Below are positions 1 through 8,408 of a DNA stretch of 64,000 bases, one piece after another. Every line of letters starts with the position of its first letter. The stretch's first letter is position 1. The position numbers and the translations under genes are program-made. Origin of the DNA: Shewanella fodinae (lineage in GTDB: Bacteria; Pseudomonadota; Gammaproteobacteria; Enterobacterales; Shewanellaceae); assembly GCF_014651955.1 (NCBI RefSeq), contig NZ_BMXW01000004.1:157537-221536 (forward strand), read 5' to 3'. The notes beneath the pieces were generated by a model. That model was not told where the DNA came from, did no database searches, and worked only from the letters and a program-made list of their open reading frames with translations.

Positions 1-1011
1 GAAGACGGACTAAAAGACGAGCGTAACCGGCAGATCAATGCCAATGTCGGTTCGGCGCTGGCGACTATCAAAACATTGGCGAGTCACTACCGTGAAGCCC
101 GTGCCAGTGTTGACTACAGTGCTGCTGAAGCTTATCTGGCCGATTTATCTGAACAGGTATACAGCTTTACCGAAAATCTGCGCTACTCAATTCGGGTGTT
201 GTGGGGCCGCATCAATAATGAATTCGGTTATGTGGGATCAATCAGCGCCAAAATCCGTGAAAATGAGTTGGCACAGAGCCAGGTCTCCGAATTGCTAAAC
301 GGTTTGGAGATGATTGAATTCCATGATCTGGGCGAGCTGGCGGGCGATATCCGCGAACTGCGGCGTTTGTTGGTCACCAGTTTACAGGAAACCCTCAGCT
401 CTTGTGCACAAGAACTCAGTGTGGTGCAGGGGCGTTTGCTGGAGCTGCTGGGGCGTTTTCGTAAAATTCAGGGGCGCACTCGGCTGCTAAAAGGCTGGTT
501 ACTGTATACCGATCTGCATCCAGATTATGAAGTGGCCGACCATGTGGCCCACAAGCAGATCCCGTCGCTGTTTAACCAGGCGCAGTCCTTGCTGGCGCCC
601 GCAGCGGTGGATGTACACAATCCGCAGCATGAACCGCAACTGTTGGCGCTGGTGGCCGGCATTAAAGCTATCAGCCGTGAAAATCTGCCACAGCATGCGG
701 TGCAACAGGCGCAACCTGTGGCGGTCATTGCCGCTGAAGCCTTTGATATTCCTGATAATCCGTTGAAACAAGCGGTAGAAGAATATTTTTGTGCGGTTAT
801 TGATTCCGGCCGCAACCAATCGGCGTTGCAGTATCTTGAATCGCAACAGTTACCCTGGGATGCCGAAAGTTGGCTGTTTCAGGTGATCGGTGGTTTCGAA
901 GGGCTGAGTGATGAACACAAACAGTTTTTTGAGCTGGAACCGCTGGGGGAGGTCCACCCTATTTATTCCGGTAATTTTATTATCCGCGATGTAGAAGTGG
1001 GATTGCGTTGA
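1..1011 (+). CDS. Unrecognised helical protein, 3' part of gene
   Basis: The reading frame is open from base 1, so the start lies outside the window; about 336 codons are visible. The protein is rich in Leu, Glu and Gln with long amphipathic helical stretches (about the first 150 residues) followed by a Pro/Ala/Gln-rich linker and a more globular C-terminus ending in a short beta-like segment. I see no signal peptide, membrane segment or nucleotide-binding motif. The helical style resembles coiled-coil accessory proteins such as condensin-like MksF/JetA, but no signature confirms it, and no MksE or MksB gene follows. Function unknown. The gene is followed by 305 noncoding bases, so it is probably the last gene of its transcription unit. 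Confidence 0.75.
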   Translation, partial: EDGLKDERNRQINANVGSALATIKTLASHYREARASVDYSAAEAYLADLSEQVYSFTENLRYSIRVLWGRINNEFGYVGSISAKIRENELAQSQVSELLNGLEMIEFHDLGELAGDIRELRRLLVTSLQETLSSCAQELSVVQGRLLELLGRFRKIQGRTRLLKGWLLYTDLHPDYEVADHVAHKQIPSLFNQAQSLLAPAAVDVHNPQHEPQLLALVAGIKAISRENLPQHAVQQAQPVAVIAAEAFDIPDNPLKQAVEEYFCAVIDSGRNQSALQYLESQQLPWDAESWLFQVIGGFEGLSDEHKQFFELEPLGEVHPIYSGNFIIRDVEVGLR

Positions 1012-1316
1012 CAGCAATCGGCAAATAATGCAGATAAAATGCCTGTTGCAAATATCCCTGCGACGGGCAATCCACAAGCTTTTGTATTTTGTGAGCGAAC
1101 GCTAATATTCTCGCGTCGTCGGGACAAAATGACTGTTTTCATTTTCAGCGGGCTGTGTATTGTAATGCACAGCCATTTGGTGTTGTCTGAAATAATAAAC
1201 CTAATGTTGGAAGGCACTTGTTTGCTTGGTTGCGACATGATGAAGGCGCAGTTGCCACTGCGGTCGCACGGCTTGGCGGTAGCTTCTTGATGTAGGAAAA
1301 ATAAAGGAACTCAACG
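1012..1316 (+). other. Intergenic region upstream of the transglutaminase-like gene
   Basis: 305 bases without a credible gene. The only clear signal is a ribosome binding site, AAAGGAA at 1303-1309, eight bases before the ATG at 1317. I see no strong terminator for the preceding gene and no obvious promoter hexamer pair. The short open frames here have no RBS and no recognisable composition. Confidence 0.5.
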
Positions 1317-2456
1317 ATGCAAAGACGAGATTTTTTAAAGAATGCTGCCTTGTTATCTACTGCGGGGGTCATCAGCCCATTGCTGGCAACGTCGGTGCAG
1401 GCGAAACCTGCCATCGCGGCCGCTGAAGGGCACCGCCGTTTTACCGTAACGCAGAACTATGATGTAAAAGCGCCTGAAGGTTCCGCTGGCGTGGTGAAAT
1501 TGTGGATACCGCTGCCGGTAGACATGACCTTTCAACATGTATGCAGTTTGCAATATCAGGGCAACTATCAAGAAGCTTATATCACCACAGGTAATGCTTA
1601 TGGTGCCAAAACGCTGTTTGCCACTTGGCCAGATGCCAAAAGTAAACTGACCCTAACACTGGAGTTTGTGATTGAAACTCAGGATTGGGAACCGCGTAAA
1701 AACGGTGAGCTGGATAACTATAAAGTGCCTGACGTGATTCAATATCCCGCCGAAGTTAAACCTTATCTGCTGCCAACTACCCATATTCCGGTCGATGGGC
1801 TGGTAAAACAGACGGCAGATAAAATTGTCGGTTCTGAAACTAACCCGCTGAAAAAAGCCCATAAAATCTATCTGTGGGTGACCGACAATATGTTCCGCGA
1901 CAACGATGTCATCGGTTGTGGTACCGGCGATGTGGCGACTATTTTGAAAACGGGCAATATGGGCGGCAAATGCACGGATATCAGTTCCGTATTTGTGGCA
2001 CTGGCGCGAGCTGCTGGTATTCCAGCAAAAGAAGTATTCGGTATCCGCGTTGGACAAGCGATTAAGCTGGGTAAGTATTCCCATAAAGCGTTTGGTAGTG
2101 CCGATGATAAAGGCGTTGCTAAAATCAGTGGCGGTCAGCATTGTCGCGCTATGTTCTATCTGGCGGGTTATGGTTGGTTGCCAGCCGATCCGGGAGATGT
2201 GACTAAATTGCGTTTGGTTGAGAAAAAGGATAAACAGGATCCAGCCTCTCAGGCCGTCAACGATTATCTGTTCGGCAACTGGGAAATGAACTGGATTGCC
2301 TTTAACTATGGCCGTGATTTTGATTTGTATCCGAGCGCTGAACAGACACCGATCAATGATTTTGCCTACCCCTATGCTGAAGTTGATGGCGATCCGGTGA
2401 ATTTCTACGATCCCAAAGTATTCGCTTATGACTACCAGTCAACCGAACAGCGCTAA
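1317..2456 (+). CDS. Tat-exported transglutaminase-like domain protein
   Basis: 379 residues. The N-terminus carries a twin-arginine signal (QRRDFLKNAA, residues 2-11, then a hydrophobic stretch and a VQA-type cleavage site near residue 29), so the protein is predicted to be folded before export to the periplasm. The core has the papain-like transglutaminase triad: Cys in GGKCTDISS, His in GGQHCRAMFYL and Asp in PADPGD. Such domains act as cysteine proteases, transglutaminases or amidases; the substrate is not predictable. The start is supported by AAAGGAA eight bases upstream. The 3' end overlaps the MerT-like gene by 29 bases, so the three genes to 3089 probably form one operon. The link between a periplasmic transglutaminase fold and a metal transporter pair is unusual. 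Confidence 0.85.
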   Translation: MQRRDFLKNAALLSTAGVISPLLATSVQAKPAIAAAEGHRRFTVTQNYDVKAPEGSAGVVKLWIPLPVDMTFQHVCSLQYQGNYQEAYITTGNAYGAKTLFATWPDAKSKLTLTLEFVIETQDWEPRKNGELDNYKVPDVIQYPAEVKPYLLPTTHIPVDGLVKQTADKIVGSETNPLKKAHKIYLWVTDNMFRDNDVIGCGTGDVATILKTGNMGGKCTDISSVFVALARAAGIPAKEVFGIRVGQAIKLGKYSHKAFGSADDKGVAKISGGQHCRAMFYLAGYGWLPADPGDVTKLRLVEKKDKQDPASQAVNDYLFGNWEMNWIAFNYGRDFDLYPSAEQTPINDFAYPYAEVDGDPVNFYDPKVFAYDYQSTEQR

Positions 2457-2808
2457 CACCCAGCAAGGCTCCCACGGCTTTGTGGCTACTGTGGCTACGG
2501 CGGTTATCGCCGCAGTAGCCTCGAGTTTGTGTTGTATCGGACCCTTGCTGTATCTGGTGTTTGGCATTTCGGCGGCCAGTCTGTCAGGTGTTGAACAGCT
2601 GACCTGGTTGCATTACCCGATGCTACTGCTGTCAACAGGGTTAATTGCACTGGGTTTTTGGCGGTTGTATTTTTCGCGCAGACCCTTGTGCAGCGGCACG
2701 TTCAGTCGCACTAAGCTGTTAATCCTGTATTGGCTCGCGGTGCCGCTGGTGCTCGCCTTTCAGCTTTACCCTTATGTGCTGCCCTGGATTCTGGAGTGGT
2801 TTGAATGA
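2428..2808 (+). CDS. MerT-like metal transport membrane protein
   Basis: 126 residues with about three hydrophobic segments (roughly residues 19-42, 55-78 and 88-120). The first contains the vicinal cysteine pair in SSLCCIGPLL that characterises MerT-type mercuric transporters. A further Cys lies in the loop after the second segment (RRPLCSG), but the paired loop cysteines of classical MerT are not both present. Established for the family: the cysteine pair receives the metal ion from periplasmic MerP and passes it inward. The start overlaps the preceding gene and lacks a strong RBS, so translation may be coupled. No merR or merA is seen nearby, so this is a MerT-like protein whose metal is unknown. 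Confidence 0.8.
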   Translation: MTTSQPNSANTQQGSHGFVATVATAVIAAVASSLCCIGPLLYLVFGISAASLSGVEQLTWLHYPMLLLSTGLIALGFWRLYFSRRPLCSGTFSRTKLLILYWLAVPLVLAFQLYPYVLPWILEWFE

Positions 2809-3089
2809 AACGTTTAATGCTGATAATACTGTTGCTTGGTAGCCCGGCGGTGTGGGCTGCCGATGAAACGGTGATTATCGATGTAGAAGCCATGACCTGT
2901 CCGCTTTGCGTTACTGTGGTCAATAAAGTATTGCGGCAAACGGACGGAGTGATCAAAGCCAAGTCATCACTGAAAACCCGCCAGGCGGTGGTGGTAGTGC
3001 CCGAGGGATTTGATACCAATAAATTGCTACAGGCGATTGATAAGACTGGCTATAAGGGCGTTATTCATCAGGTTGAAAAATCATCGTAA
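2805..3089 (+). CDS. MerP-like periplasmic heavy-metal-associated protein
   Basis: 94 residues. A short signal peptide (residues 1-18, ending AVWA) is followed by a ferredoxin-like HMA fold with the metal-binding motif MTCPLC, the counterpart of MTCxxC in MerP and copper chaperones. Predicted to bind a soft metal ion in the periplasm and deliver it to the MerT-like protein. The ATG overlaps the stop of the previous gene in an ATGA arrangement, which indicates translational coupling. A strong terminator follows at 3115-3140, ending this unit. Ligand could be Hg, Cu or another thiophilic ion; Pro-Leu between the cysteines differs from classical MerP (Ala-Ala). Confidence 0.82.
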   Translation: MKRLMLIILLLGSPAVWAADETVIIDVEAMTCPLCVTVVNKVLRQTDGVIKAKSSLKTRQAVVVVPEGFDTNKLLQAIDKTGYKGVIHQVEKSS

Positions 3090-3114
3090 CGCTACGCTGT
3101 TAGCTCGACCTAAA

Positions 3115-3140
3115 AGCGATGCTTCGGCATCGCTTTTTTT
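3115..3140 (+). terminator. Rho-independent terminator of the transglutaminase/MerTP unit
   Basis: Perfect 8-bp stem AGCGATGC / GCATCGCT (3115-3122 and 3127-3134) with a TTCG loop, followed by a run of T to 3140. The A run on the other side could also allow use by the converging CBS gene. Confidence 0.9.
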
Positions 3141-3150
3141 GTGTCGTTGG

Positions 3151-3573
3151 TCATTGGCCCTTCAGTAACTTACTGCATAATTTTACAAAATCAGACGAAG
3201 TGACAATCCCCAAGACTTTGCGTTCACTGTCGACGACCGGCAGGCAACCATGTTTGTTACTGATAAAATAGTCCACCACGTCTGCCAGTGCTGTGTCGGT
3301 GGTTAATGGCGTAAAATCGGTTTCCATCAGTTCCACCAATGGGGTATAGCGTTCTCGTCTGTCCAGAGCCCCTGCACCGTAACGATTAAGCAGTCCCACG
3401 ACCGTGGCGATCATTTTCTTGTGTGTCAGCAAACCTACTAAAGTGCCGTCGGCTTCTGAAATTACCGGCAGGTGTCTTACACCTCGGCTCTGCATCAACA
3501 GGTGCGCATCCTTGATAGTGGCGCCGTCGCTGATACACACCACATTAGCTGTCATTATGTCCTGTACTTTCAT
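3151..3573 (-). CDS. Tandem CBS-domain protein
   Basis: 140 residues made of two CBS motifs (about residues 1-60 and 75-138), each with the typical start VQDIMTANV and VELMETDF and the typical end (V)GLLTHKKM and LGIVTSSDF. A stand-alone Bateman module: the family binds adenosine nucleotides such as AMP, ATP or SAM and regulates partner proteins. No catalytic or DNA-binding domain is attached. It is transcribed toward the MerTP terminator, with its own promoter presumably in the 3574-3754 gap shared with phoD. The regulatory target cannot be read from the context. Confidence 0.9.
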   Translation of the reverse strand: MKVQDIMTANVVCISDGATIKDAHLLMQSRGVRHLPVISEADGTLVGLLTHKKMIATVVGLLNRYGAGALDRRERYTPLVELMETDFTPLTTDTALADVVDYFISNKHGCLPVVDSERKVLGIVTSSDFVKLCSKLLKGQ

Positions 3574-3754
3574 GGTGTTTCCTTGTCTCAGTGTCGGCCG
3601 GGATGGGATTTGGCCGCAGTCATATCATACGCCAGCGCTGAAGATAAATGAATAATCAGCGGTTTCTTATAAACTTAATGATAAATTCACATACCAGTAA
3701 CCGCCAGTACTGACAATTTGGGTCATTCAAGGATAGCTAAATAAGGAATGATTC

Positions 3755-5521
3755 ATGACCCACTCGTTTTCCCGCCGTCGCTTTCTGGCACTGTCAGCTA
3801 AAGGCATAGGCGCTGCGGTAATCTCATACGGACTCATGGGCTGTAACAGCAATGATGATGACACCGACACTGTGACCGCAACTTTTAAACATGGTGTTGC
3901 CAGTGGTGATCCGTTGAGTGATGCCGTGATCCTGTGGACTCGGGTGACCCCGGTCACTGATGCTCAGGTGAAAGTTTCCTGGCAAGTGGCGACTGACGCT
4001 GCTTTCTCACAGCTAGTCACTAATGGTGAGACAATGACCGATGCGTCACGGGATTACACGGTGAAAGTCGATGCCGTGGGACTAAAACCTGGGACGCGTT
4101 ACTATTACCGCTTTGCTGTTGGTAACGTGCAATCATCGGTAGGTATTACCAAGACCCTGCCTCAGGGCCAGGTGGCATCAGTGAAACTGGCCGTCATGTC
4201 CTGCTCCAATTATCCTGCAGGTTATTTCAATGTATTCGCTCTGGCGGCCGAGCGTGACGATCTGGACGCTTTGTTGCATCTTGGCGACTATATCTATGAA
4301 TATGGTCGAGGTCAGTATGCCAGTGAACATGCGGCAGAGCTGGGCCGTGAAGTTTTACCGGCTAATGAGTTGCTAACCCTTAGCGACTATCGCACTCGCT
4401 ACGCCCAATACCGCAGTGATGCCAGCCTGCAGAAAATACATGCCAAAGTGCCCTTTATTACCATCTGGGACGACCATGAAGTGGCGAATGATGCCTGGAA
4501 AGATGGTGCAGAAAATCATAACGATGGCGAAGGTGACTTCGAACTGCGTAAAGAAGCGGCGATGCAGGCGTATTTTGAATGGTTGCCGATCCGCCCTTGG
4601 CAAGCAGGGGATAATCAAGATATTTACCGCAGTTTCAGTTTTGGCGACCTATTAGATCTGCACATGTTGGATACCCGTTTGCTGGCTCGTGACAAACAGT
4701 TGGATTATGCGGATTATCTGGATGCCAATGGCAATTTTGATCAAGCGGGACTGATGGCGGCTCTGACGGACAGCAGCCGCACCATGCTGGGGCAAACACA
4801 ATTGGCCTGGTTACAGCAACAGTTGCAAACATCGACGGCCACCTGGCAGGTCATTGGGCAGCAGGTACTGATGGGGCGCATGCTGTTACCTGCAGCGGTC
4901 GCCACCCAACAGATGTCCATCAGTGATTATGCGGAACTGGGGCAATTGGCGCAGTTGGCCGCCAGAGCCCAGGCCGGAGATCCAACACTGACGCAGGCCG
5001 AACTGGATTATCTGCTAGCAAATCAGGCCAGACTCACTCCAGAGGTGTTAGCATTGCTGCAATTACCCAATATTCCGTACAACTTGGATGCCTGGGACGG
5101 ATACGGCTACGAGCGCGAGGTACTGTTACAGACGATTCGGACGCTGGGCAAAAATACCGTCGTGTTGGCAGGCGACACCCATAACGCTTGGGCTAATAAT
5201 CTCAAAGATCAGGATGGCAATGCGGTGGCCGTGGAATTTGCCACCAGTTCCGTGACGTCACCCGGCATGGAAGACTATCTAGCGCTAGATCCCAGCCAAA
5301 TCGATAGCTACGAACAAGCGGTGGTCAGCATGGTGACGGATTTGCAGTATACTAACTTGTTGCAACGCGGCTACTTACTGCTGGAACTCACAGCAGAACG
5401 GGCCGATGCCACCTGGTACTTTGTGGACACTATCTTGTCCAACAGTTTTGCGGAACTGTCTGCCAGACGGCGCCAAGGGTATATGTTGGCTGGTACGCCA
5501 ACAGTGGTAATGATACCTTAG
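3755..5521 (+). CDS. phoD: PhoD-type alkaline phosphatase, Tat-exported
   Basis: 588 residues. The N-terminus has a twin-arginine motif (SRRRFLAL, residues 6-13) and then GLMGC, a probable lipobox at about residues 27-31, so a Tat-exported lipoprotein is likely. A fibronectin-like N-domain is followed by the metallophosphatase domain with the metal-ligand motifs GDYIYEYG, WDDHEVAND and GDTHNAW. The PhoD family hydrolyses phosphomonoesters and phosphodiesters with an Fe/Ca centre. At 588 residues it is somewhat longer than the Bacillus enzyme, with a helical insert near residues 370-450. A nuclease-family phosphodiesterase follows 46 bases later, suggesting shared work on organic phosphate. 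No Pho box could be identified with confidence. Confidence 0.92.
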   Translation: MTHSFSRRRFLALSAKGIGAAVISYGLMGCNSNDDDTDTVTATFKHGVASGDPLSDAVILWTRVTPVTDAQVKVSWQVATDAAFSQLVTNGETMTDASRDYTVKVDAVGLKPGTRYYYRFAVGNVQSSVGITKTLPQGQVASVKLAVMSCSNYPAGYFNVFALAAERDDLDALLHLGDYIYEYGRGQYASEHAAELGREVLPANELLTLSDYRTRYAQYRSDASLQKIHAKVPFITIWDDHEVANDAWKDGAENHNDGEGDFELRKEAAMQAYFEWLPIRPWQAGDNQDIYRSFSFGDLLDLHMLDTRLLARDKQLDYADYLDANGNFDQAGLMAALTDSSRTMLGQTQLAWLQQQLQTSTATWQVIGQQVLMGRMLLPAAVATQQMSISDYAELGQLAQLAARAQAGDPTLTQAELDYLLANQARLTPEVLALLQLPNIPYNLDAWDGYGYEREVLLQTIRTLGKNTVVLAGDTHNAWANNLKDQDGNAVAVEFATSSVTSPGMEDYLALDPSQIDSYEQAVVSMVTDLQYTNLLQRGYLLLELTAERADATWYFVDTILSNSFAELSARRRQGYMLAGTPTVVMIP

Positions 5522-5566
5522 CGTTAAGCTCCCGAGCGACTGGACAAATGTGGCTGACAGCATAAG

Positions 5567-6631
5567 ATGCAAATAGGGCCTTTTGCTGATAGCCACATTA
5601 TGTTTGATGACTTTACGCTCGCAACCCTTAATCTCTACAACTTTGCCGCGCCACCGTTGGCCTACCATCAATTCGACAACATCTACACTCAGTTGCAATG
5701 GCTGCAAAAGTGCGACTGGATCACTCGCTGGATCCGTACCGCCAAACCACAACTATTGGCGATGCAGGAAGTGTTCAGTCCCGATGCGCTGCAAGCATTA
5801 TGTGAAAAATGTGGGCTACCTTATTTTGTCACGGTAGCGCAGCCGCAGATAGAAGGATTCGTGGCGCATCAGAGTGTGGTGGCACTCGCCAGCAGTTATC
5901 CACTCACCGATGTCAGCGACGTTGAGATTGACCGGCAACTGATTTCAGCGCTGGGGTTAATGGATGAGTTTGTGCCCAGTCGCCGTTTCCTGCGGGTAAC
6001 CACAGTGTTGCCTGGAATTGGTAGCACCGATATTTATGTGGTGCATTTTAAGTCTCCTCGTTCACTGCTAACGGCAGAGGACAGCCGTCTGCAAGGGGTG
6101 CCTGCATTGTTGGCGGGCAGCGCCCTCGGTCGCTGGGCATCCATTGTAAAACGGGGTACCGAGGCCGCGTTGTTATACCAGGCAATGTTGCAACGCCGTA
6201 ACCATAGTGGTCATGCGATGGTGCTGATGGGGGACTTTAATGCCACCATCGACAGCAGCGAAATGCGCGCCTTAATGACCGACAGTAGTCGCGTGTTTAC
6301 CTCAGATATCCGGGCGGCAGGGTTGGCCGCATTGGACGCACTGCAATTGCAACAGCGCATTGGTTACTATCGCTTATATGATGCATGGGAGTTAGGGCAA
6401 CAATATCAGCCAATGACCGATGCCCGCCCCGTCAGCCATTTTCACGGTGCTAGCGGCAGTGCGGTTGACCATATTCTGTTAAGTCAGGAGTTCAATGGCG
6501 CTAGCCAGCACAGCCTGGGTCAGGTAAAGGAATATCGGGTGTATGACGATCACTTGCTGCGACCAAATTATCAATTGGACGCTATGGCCAGCGATCATAC
6601 GCCAGTGACCGTCACCATCAGTTTGCGATAG
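5567..6631 (+). CDS. Endonuclease/exonuclease/phosphatase (EEP) family protein
   Basis: 354 residues from the first ATG; a second ATG at 5600 (MFDDF) is also possible and neither has a strong RBS. EEP-fold motifs are present in order: TLNLYNF, the metal-binding Glu in AMQEVF, HFKSPR, MGDFNAT and the C-terminal catalytic SDHTPV. The family cleaves phosphodiester bonds in nucleic acids, lipids or inositol phosphates. There is no convincing signal peptide, so cytoplasmic action is likely unless export is non-classical. It lies directly downstream of phoD and is probably cotranscribed with it. Exact substrate unknown. Confidence 0.88.
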   Translation: MQIGPFADSHIMFDDFTLATLNLYNFAAPPLAYHQFDNIYTQLQWLQKCDWITRWIRTAKPQLLAMQEVFSPDALQALCEKCGLPYFVTVAQPQIEGFVAHQSVVALASSYPLTDVSDVEIDRQLISALGLMDEFVPSRRFLRVTTVLPGIGSTDIYVVHFKSPRSLLTAEDSRLQGVPALLAGSALGRWASIVKRGTEAALLYQAMLQRRNHSGHAMVLMGDFNATIDSSEMRALMTDSSRVFTSDIRAAGLAALDALQLQQRIGYYRLYDAWELGQQYQPMTDARPVSHFHGASGSAVDHILLSQEFNGASQHSLGQVKEYRVYDDHLLRPNYQLDAMASDHTPVTVTISLR

Positions 6632-6744
6632 CCAGGCATCTGCCAGGCAATGCAGAATTAAGGTATGATGCGCGCCATAGCGCGATGGTGATAGATACCA
6701 TTCGCGGCCGTATCAGCGTTTTCATAGCCAAAGGGCATCGCATA

Positions 6745-7932
6745 GTGGACAGGATCAAACTTAAACCGGGGCGCGAAAAATCGCTCGATCGCCATCATCC
6801 TTGGATATTTTCCAGCGGTATTCACAACATCAAAGGCCAGCCACTTGCCGGTGCCACTGTCGATGTGGTGGCACACGATGGGCGTTGGCTGGGGCGTGGT
6901 GCCTGGTCACCAGAATCGCAAATCCAAGTGCGTATCTGGAGTTTTGACCGCGAACAAGAGATTGACCGGGCATTTTTTCTGCGTCGTATTGAGCGGGCGC
7001 AAAAGGCAAGAGATGCGCTAATCGCCCGGCAAGGGCTAACGGGTTATCGTTTGATTGCCGCTGAGTCTGACGGCCTGCCAGGGATTACCATCGACCGCTA
7101 CGCTAATGTGCTGGTGTGTCAGCTGTTGTCTGCTGGTGCTGACTATTGGCGCGACACTTTGGTATCGGTGCTGGCGGAACTGTATCCAGATTGTGCTATC
7201 TATGAACGCTCGGATGTGGATTCCCGTAAAAAAGAGGGGCTAGCGCTGACGACGGGTCTGCTGCATGGCGAGTTGCCGCCGATGCCCGTGGTAATTGAGG
7301 AAAATGGCGTCAAGATTGCGGTGGATGTTACCACCGGGCACAAGACCGGATTTTATCTGGATCAACGTGACAACCGAGCTGTTGCTGCGCGCGCCGTAGC
7401 GGGGAAATCTGTGCTTAACTGCTTCTGTTACACCGGCACCTTTGGCGTTTATGCCGCTAAAGGTGGTGCTGCCAGTATCGAAAATGTCGATGTCTCCTCG
7501 CAGGCTTTGGCAACGGCCAAAGCCAATATGGCCCTTAATGGCCTTGATGACAGCCAGGTGCAATACACTGAGGCCGATGTATTCAAATTGTTGCGGCAGT
7601 ATCGGGATGAAGGGCGGAAATTTGATGTCGTAGTGCTGGATCCTCCTAAATTTGCGGACAACAAAGCCCAACTACCAGGTGCCTGTCGTGGCTACAAGGA
7701 TATCAATATGCTGGCAATGCAGTTGTTAGTGCCCGGTGGCACTTTGCTGACATTTTCCTGCTCTGGTTTGATGCCTGCGGATTTGTTCCAGAAAATCGTG
7801 GCCGATGCGGCATTGGATGCTAAACGCGAAGCGCAGTTTACCGAGCGTTTGAGTCAGGCGGCTGATCATCCGATTGCAGCTGCCTTCCCCGAAGGCTTTT
7901 ACCTTAAAGGCCTGGTTGCTACGGTGTGGTAA
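6745..7932 (+). CDS. rlmI: 23S rRNA m5C1962 methyltransferase RlmI
   Basis: SAM-dependent methyltransferase of the RlmI/RlmK family that methylates C1962 of 23S rRNA. An N-terminal PUA domain (about residues 1-70) precedes an RlmI-like linker and a Rossmann methyltransferase domain with [16 protein letters not shown] (SAM binding) and VVLDPPKFA, then a catalytic-type Cys in FSCSGLM. I chose the GTG at 6745 over the upstream ATG at 6685 because AAGGG at 6731-6735 is well spaced from it and because the protein then begins [14 protein letters not shown], which lines up with the start of E. coli RlmI. The resulting 395 residues match the usual length of 396. A perfect 15-bp terminator stem follows. 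Confidence 0.93.
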   Translation: MDRIKLKPGREKSLDRHHPWIFSSGIHNIKGQPLAGATVDVVAHDGRWLGRGAWSPESQIQVRIWSFDREQEIDRAFFLRRIERAQKARDALIARQGLTGYRLIAAESDGLPGITIDRYANVLVCQLLSAGADYWRDTLVSVLAELYPDCAIYERSDVDSRKKEGLALTTGLLHGELPPMPVVIEENGVKIAVDVTTGHKTGFYLDQRDNRAVAARAVAGKSVLNCFCYTGTFGVYAAKGGAASIENVDVSSQALATAKANMALNGLDDSQVQYTEADVFKLLRQYRDEGRKFDVVVLDPPKFADNKAQLPGACRGYKDINMLAMQLLVPGGTLLTFSCSGLMPADLFQKIVADAALDAKREAQFTERLSQAADHPIAAAFPEGFYLKGLVATVW

Positions 7933-7952
7933 GCGCCAATCGTGATTATCAA

Positions 7953-7987
7953 AATAATAAAGGGTGAAATTGTCACCCTTTATTATT
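7953..7987 (+). terminator. Terminator after rlmI
   Basis: Perfect 15-bp stem: AATAATAAAGGGTGA (7953-7967) pairs with TCACCCTTTATTATT (7973-7987) across a 5-base loop. It probably insulates rlmI from the accessory cluster that follows. Confidence 0.85.
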
Positions 7988-8122
7988 CCTAAAATATGCC
8001 ATCATCAATGCTGATAATTTATTAGATTTAATTGACGTAATTAATTAATCATTTCACAGAATAAACTGGTTTGATAGGGAACACTTTGTAAAACTAAAAG
8101 TGGCTCATGAAATGGGTTTTTA

Positions 8123-8138
8123 TGTGATGTTTCTCATC
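8123..8138 (+). promoter_or_regulatory. Possible CRP-binding site
   Basis: TGTGA-TGTTTC-TCATC matches the CRP core TGTGA-N6-TCACA at 8 of 10 positions. In Shewanella CRP is the main activator of anaerobic respiration genes, so the position upstream of a respiratory reductase is sensible, but a match this weak in AT-rich DNA could be chance, and it lies about 200 bases from the likely transcription start. Confidence 0.3.
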
Positions 8139-8302
8139 TAATTATTTATTTTTAATTAGCGATATAATATCTAGATCTAACTCACTTCCTATTGTTTTTC
8201 TTATGTTTCACTTTTAATAATTACTTTCTCATTATGATAGTTAGTGTTTTATTAATTTAAAATTAATCATTATATATCAATAAGTTATTAATATATTAAA
8301 TG

Positions 8303-8318
8303 TGGCACATTTGCTGCC
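8303..8318 (+). promoter_or_regulatory. Sigma54-type (-24/-12) promoter of the flavin reductase cluster
   Basis: TGGCAC at 8303-8308 and CTGCC at 8314-8318 place GG (8304-8305) and GC (8316-8317) exactly ten bases apart, the defining spacing of RpoN promoters; the -24 hexamer is a perfect consensus and the -12 element has one difference (CTGC for TTGC). Transcription would start near 8329 and leave an 80-base leader before the ATG at 8409. The same cluster encodes a sigma54-dependent activator at 11709-13394, which makes the match far more credible than sequence alone. Confidence 0.72.
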
Positions 8319-8408
8319 TTTACATATTTGTCTCCAGACTAAGTTGTTCAAATACAGATTAATGTGAATAACTAATTAACTAATAAAAGATGAAATAATG
8401 AGGCGAAT

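Larger units (their letters stand above)
7988..8408 (+). promoter_or_regulatory. AT-rich control region of the flavin reductase cluster
   Basis: About 420 bases with no credible gene and a much higher A+T content than the flanking genes. It holds the sigma54-type promoter at 8303-8318, a CRP-like sequence at 8123-8138, and two short dyads that could be activator-binding sites: ATCATCA-4-TGATAAT at 8001-8018 (one mismatch) and TCAT-T-ATGA at 8229-8237. Neither dyad matches a known enhancer consensus convincingly. The AT-richness would suit H-NS-type silencing of a horizontally acquired unit (inference). Confidence 0.6.

Noticed and set aside
1..1011. MksF/condensin subunit call
   Set aside because: The helical pattern is suggestive, but no MksE/MksB genes follow and no motif is diagnostic.
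1653..2141. Minus-strand open frame (162 codons) inside the transglutaminase gene
   Set aside because: Shadow of the real gene; no start context or family.
2428..3089. Complete mercury resistance (mer) operon
   Set aside because: Only MerT- and MerP-like proteins are present; no merR or merA, and the MerT loop cysteine pair is not complete.
8001..8018. Enhancer (UAS) of the sigma54 activator
   Set aside because: The dyad is imperfect, does not match XylR/DmpR-type enhancer sequences, and lies about 320 bases from the expected start; too weak to annotate as a separate site.
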